7,120 bases of DNA. It comes from Hylemonella sp. UBA6679. Lineage in GTDB: Bacteria; Pseudomonadota; Gammaproteobacteria; Burkholderiales; Burkholderiaceae_C. The notes under the pieces are model-generated. The model was not told where the DNA came from and searched no databases. It saw only the letters and a program-made list of their open reading frames with translations. The DNA lies in contig DKJZ01000024.1 of the NCBI GenBank assembly GCA_002454975.1, forward strand, positions 1 to 7,120, in the 5' to 3' direction. A program made the position numbers and the translations under genes. Shown piece by piece: positions 6,426-7,120 of this stretch. How positions within the stretch are numbered: the first letter of the stretch is position 1; each line of letters starts with the position of its first letter.

Positions 6426-7120
6426 ATGAACTTCTTATCTAATTTCGGCCTCAGCAAACGCCTCTACACGATGTCTTTCGTGCTCGTGGTCGCCCTGGTG
6501 GGCGTGGCCATCGAGGCCTACTTCTCTGCCAACACCTACAGCCCCTCGCACAACGAGGGCGGCGGGCGCACCGGCCAACTGTTGCGCATCTCATCGCTTG
6601 AGCTGGATGTGACGCGCGTGTCTTTGCAGCTGCGTCATGCCATGCTGGTGAAAAACAGCAACGACCTGTCGGCAACGCTGGCCGATGTGGGCGACAAGCG
6701 CCGCAGCATTGAAAAAACCTTGGCCGATTACAAGAAAAACCTCAACGACCAAAACGGTCAAGAGGCTTACGACAAGCTCGTGCCACAGATCAAAGCCTTT
6801 TGGGAAACGGGCGAGGCCAACATCCGCCTGATTCAAGAAGGTAGAAAAGACGAGGCCTTCGAGTTTTTGGTGGCCAAAACAATTCCGGCACGCAACGTCT
6901 TGCTGACCGCTTTGGCCGCTGAAACCAAGCGCCAGGGCGAGCGCCTGGCGCAAGAGCAACTCAGCATGCAACAAAACGCCAGCAGCACCAGCACCCAACT
7001 CATTGTGCTGGTCACGCTGGTGGCCGTGAGCCTCTTGGGCTTTTCGTGGTATTTGGGTGGGGTGCTACGCCGCCGCGTGATTTTGTCGCAAGACGCGATC
7101 AACCGCGTGCGCGACGGCGA
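6426..7120 (+). CDS. Methyl-accepting chemotaxis protein, tandem paralogue of mcp1 (partial, 3' end outside window)
   Basis: The frame is open from the ATG at 6426 to the right edge, 231 full codons plus two bases. It has a short N-terminus, membrane segment about 13-34, a periplasmic four-helix-bundle-type sensor to about 190, membrane segment about 191-210, and the start of HAMP ending at NRVRDG (226-231). It aligns without gaps to the upstream receptor, with 165 of 231 residues identical. Differences pile up at 101-130 (17 of 30 differ), in the middle of the sensor, while 44-75 and 132-170 are nearly unchanged. At DNA level a 33-base identical run (6845-6877 with 4302-4334) remains. Same architecture but an altered sensor suggests related, not identical, signals. 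The signalling domain, and whether it has the CheR pentapeptide, lie outside the window. Confidence 0.94.
   Translation, partial: MNFLSNFGLSKRLYTMSFVLVVALVGVAIEAYFSANTYSPSHNEGGGRTGQLLRISSLELDVTRVSLQLRHAMLVKNSNDLSATLADVGDKRRSIEKTLADYKKNLNDQNGQEAYDKLVPQIKAFWETGEANIRLIQEGRKDEAFEFLVAKTIPARNVLLTALAAETKRQGERLAQEQLSMQQNASSTSTQLIVLVTLVAVSLLGFSWYLGGVLRRRVILSQDAINRVRDG

Overview
The window looks like chromosomal DNA of a motile betaproteobacterium, most likely Burkholderiales and probably a Comamonadaceae relative (Limnohabitans, Rhodoferax or Curvibacter-like). This is inferred from high GC, codon use, the RlmI / His-rich YjiA-type GTPase / DksA neighbourhood and the chemoreceptor type. The genus is a guess. 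No mobile element, CRISPR array, tRNA or rRNA was seen.

Left half (1-3589, all minus strand, transcribed right to left): an rlmI-type 23S rRNA m5C methyltransferase comes first. Next is a COG0523/YjiA-type GTPase with a histidine-rich metal-binding insert. Last is the 5' part of dksA, which runs off the left edge. This dksA is unusual: about 330 residues of mostly Lys/Ala/Pro-rich, histone-H1-like sequence precede the first recognisable DksA residues (a YMND motif ending exactly at the window edge). The group joins ribosome modification, zinc handling and stringent-response control of RNA polymerase, all growth and translation functions.

Middle (3590-3882): a divergent intergenic region of about 290 bp between rlmI and the chemotaxis genes. 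It holds an exact match to the sigma-28 (FliA) -10 element and a decayed copy of the 5' end of cheW.

Right half (3883-7120, all plus strand): a chemotaxis block of mcp1, cheW and mcp2. The receptors are close tandem paralogues (165 of 231 residues identical without gaps over the visible part of mcp2). mcp1 is complete and ends in a CheR/CheB-tethering pentapeptide on a long flexible tail. mcp2 is cut by the right edge in its HAMP domain. The cheW remnant before mcp1 suggests that the block arose by duplication of a cheW-mcp unit, with the first cheW later lost.
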